NCBI GenBank assembly: GCA_020053565.1
Contig: JAGVMY010000031.1
Span: forward strand, 1-7,590
Direction of reading: 5' to 3'
Source: Thermodesulfovibrionales bacterium
GTDB taxonomy: Bacteria > Nitrospirota > Thermodesulfovibrionia > Thermodesulfovibrionales > SM23-35
DNA: 7,590 bases
The stretch's first letter is position 1, and every line of letters begins with the position of its first letter. The position numbers and the translations under genes were made by a program. Below the pieces are notes generated by a model. The model was not told the origin of the DNA. It saw nothing but the letters and a program-made list of their open reading frames with translations, and searched no databases. Below, one piece after another: positions 6,337 through 7,590 of the stretch.

Positions 6337-6729
6337 ATGAAAAAACTGTGCGCAGTTGTGGCAGTGGCAATGCTCTTTATTTCAGGTATTGCCTACGCAA
6401 AAGATTATGAGGTAAATAAAAAAGCAGGTGAATATGATGTGATGGTGAGAATTGACAAAAATCCACCTGTTGTTGGTGACAATACCATTACCATTGAGAT
6501 CAAAGATACATCGAGGAAATATGTGACAGATGCAAAGGTGGTTGTTGAATATTCAATGCCTGCGATGCCTGGTATGCCTGCAATGAACTATAAAACAGAT
6601 ACCGAATTAAAAGGGAATGAGTATAGGGCAAAGATGAACCTTTCTATGTCTGGCTCCTGGAATATTGCGGTAAAAATAACACGTGCTGCTAAGACTTCTA
6701 CAATGAAATTTACAGTGGATGCAAAGTAG
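6337..6729 (+). CDS. Small secreted YtkA/FixH-like protein with Met-rich motif, likely periplasmic metal-efflux accessory
   Basis: From the ATG at 6337 the product is 130 residues. Residues 1-21 are a clear signal peptide (MKKL, hydrophobic core, AYA before Lys22), so the mature protein of about 109 residues is exported. It forms a small beta-sandwich-like domain with alternating hydrophobic strands (YDVMVRID, NTITIEIKD, KVVVEYSM, GSWNIAVKI) typical of the YtkA/FixH-like family. The segment SMPAMPGMPAM (73-83) is rich in Met, with key residues Met74, Met77, Met80 and Met83, a pattern that suits Cu(I) or Ag(I) thioether binding. Such proteins are often encoded beside RND-type metal efflux genes, and a CusC-like TolC gene follows after 10 bp. 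FixH-like membrane anchoring is absent. Metal binding is inferred from pattern and context only. Confidence 0.8.
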   Translation: MKKLCAVVAVAMLFISGIAYAKDYEVNKKAGEYDVMVRIDKNPPVVGDNTITIEIKDTSRKYVTDAKVVVEYSMPAMPGMPAMNYKTDTELKGNEYRAKMNLSMSGSWNIAVKITRAAKTSTMKFTVDAK

Positions 6730-6739
6730 AAAACCCGTA

Positions 6740-7590
6740 ATGAGTAAAGGGTTGCGTATTACATTTTTTGTTCTGTGCTCTGTATTTTTCTTCTTTACTG
6801 CTTACTATTTACTGTTTACACCCTCTGTTTTCGCAGAAGAGTTGAATCTTCAGGATTTAATAGACGAAGCATTAAAAAATAATCCTGAGATACGTGCCGC
6901 TGAATTCAGGGCTGCTGCATCAAAATACAGGATACCACAAGTTACAAGCCTCCCTGACCCAATGTTCATGTTCGGCTATCAGAACGAAGGATTCAAAAGA
7001 TATACCTATGGCAAGTTTTCAGATGCACAATGGATGTTCTCTGCCTCTCAGATGTTTCCTTTCCCGGGTAAACTCTCGTTAAAAGGGGAGATGGCTGCCA
7101 GTGATGCAGAAAGCTTGGAGGCATTCCTTAAGGCTATGAGACTAAAAACAGTAGCAAAGGTTAAAGAGCTTTACCATGACCTGTTTCTTGCTTACAAAAA
7201 TATAGAGCTTCTTAGAGATAAAACCGCTTTCTTTTCAAGGATCGAAGATGCAGCTCTCGCTCGCTACTCAGCAGGAATGGGAGCCCAGCAAGAAGTGATA
7301 ATGGCCCAGACGGAAAAATACATGCTCCTTGAGAAAGAAGAGATGCAAAAACAGAAAATACAATCAATTGAAGCTATGCTTAATACAACCTTAGGCAGAA
7401 ATGTGAATGCTCTCCTTGGCAGACCTTCTGCCCCTGTCAATACTTTATTGAATCAGAGTATCGATGATCTTCTAAGAATTGCTTATGAAAATTCACCTGA
7501 AATAAAATCTAAAGAGAAGATGATTGTCTCGGCAGAGGCAAAGGTCAAAATGGCTCAAAGAGAATACTATCCCGATTTCACACTCAACGC
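6740..7590 (+). CDS. TolC-family outer-membrane efflux protein (CusC-like), 3' end outside window
   Basis: The frame is open for 283 codons to the window edge, against about 410-480 in full members. It encodes a periplasm-spanning outer-membrane channel component of a tripartite efflux pump or a type I-like exporter. Residues 1-32 are a signal peptide (hydrophobic 7-26, VFA before Glu33). The first TolC repeat follows, with LNLQDLIDEALKNNPEIRAA (35-54), LPDP (71-74) and QMFPFPGK (104-111), the last two typical of heavy-metal-type members. Long helices run over roughly 115-220, and a second repeat starts near 240 (SIDDLLRIAYENSPEI). The ATG lies 10 bp after the stop of the Met-rich protein gene and has no good ribosome site, so translation probably depends on coupling. 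An adaptor and an RND pump gene would be expected next. Confidence 0.92.
   Translation, partial: MSKGLRITFFVLCSVFFFFTAYYLLFTPSVFAEELNLQDLIDEALKNNPEIRAAEFRAAASKYRIPQVTSLPDPMFMFGYQNEGFKRYTYGKFSDAQWMFSASQMFPFPGKLSLKGEMAASDAESLEAFLKAMRLKTVAKVKELYHDLFLAYKNIELLRDKTAFFSRIEDAALARYSAGMGAQQEVIMAQTEKYMLLEKEEMQKQKIQSIEAMLNTTLGRNVNALLGRPSAPVNTLLNQSIDDLLRIAYENSPEIKSKEKMIVSAEAKVKMAQREYYPDFTLN

Overview
The window looks like a piece of chromosome from an AT-leaning Gram-negative bacterium with an anaerobic type of metabolism. An outer membrane is implied by a TolC-family channel. Anaerobic-style flavin chemistry is implied by an electron-transfer flavoprotein (Etf) whose alpha subunit carries a two-cluster ferredoxin domain. 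TTG and GTG starts, frequent ATA and AGA/AGG codons and strong AGGAGG ribosome sites would fit a Nitrospirota- or Desulfobacterota-like genome, but I cannot assign a taxon from sequence alone.

Layout. Positions 1-970 hold no intact gene. A decayed minus-strand frame lies at 177-464, split by one in-frame stop and ending beside a GGGGTCAGGTCT-type motif. A good sigma70-like promoter at 914-943 is bracketed by a perfect 9-bp inverted repeat and drives the first operon. That plus-strand operon is etfB (1014-1799), ferredoxin-fused etfA (1787-2995, overlapping etfB by 13 bp) and fabD (3008-3955). Converging on it, with 10 bp between stop codons, is a minus-strand group read from right to left: lemA (6039-5473), a DUF2207 membrane-protein gene that has lost its whole middle (5443-4926), and a response regulator-diguanylate cyclase (4898-3966). 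A roughly 300-bp divergent spacer separates lemA from a plus-strand pair: a small secreted Met-rich YtkA/FixH-like protein (best start 6337) and a TolC-family outer-membrane protein cut by the window end.

How the genes fit together. EtfB carries the AIDGDTAQVGP loop that I associate with NADH-using, bifurcating-type Etfs. With ferredoxin clusters on EtfA, this points to electron exchange between a nicotinamide, ferredoxin and an unseen flavoprotein partner encoded elsewhere. fabD in the same operon supplies malonyl-ACP for fatty-acid synthesis, so a link to acyl metabolism is possible but not proven. LemA and DUF2207 proteins are usual genomic neighbours, and here the partner is broken. The Met-rich secreted protein followed by a CusC-like channel suggests the start of a metal (copper/silver) efflux operon continuing to the right.

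The most notable points are the internally deleted DUF2207 gene with a 9-bp candidate microhomology at its junction, the ferredoxin-EtfA/fabD operon, the operator-like repeat around its promoter, and the previously unlisted gene remnant at the left edge. I saw no clear new defence or mobile system.
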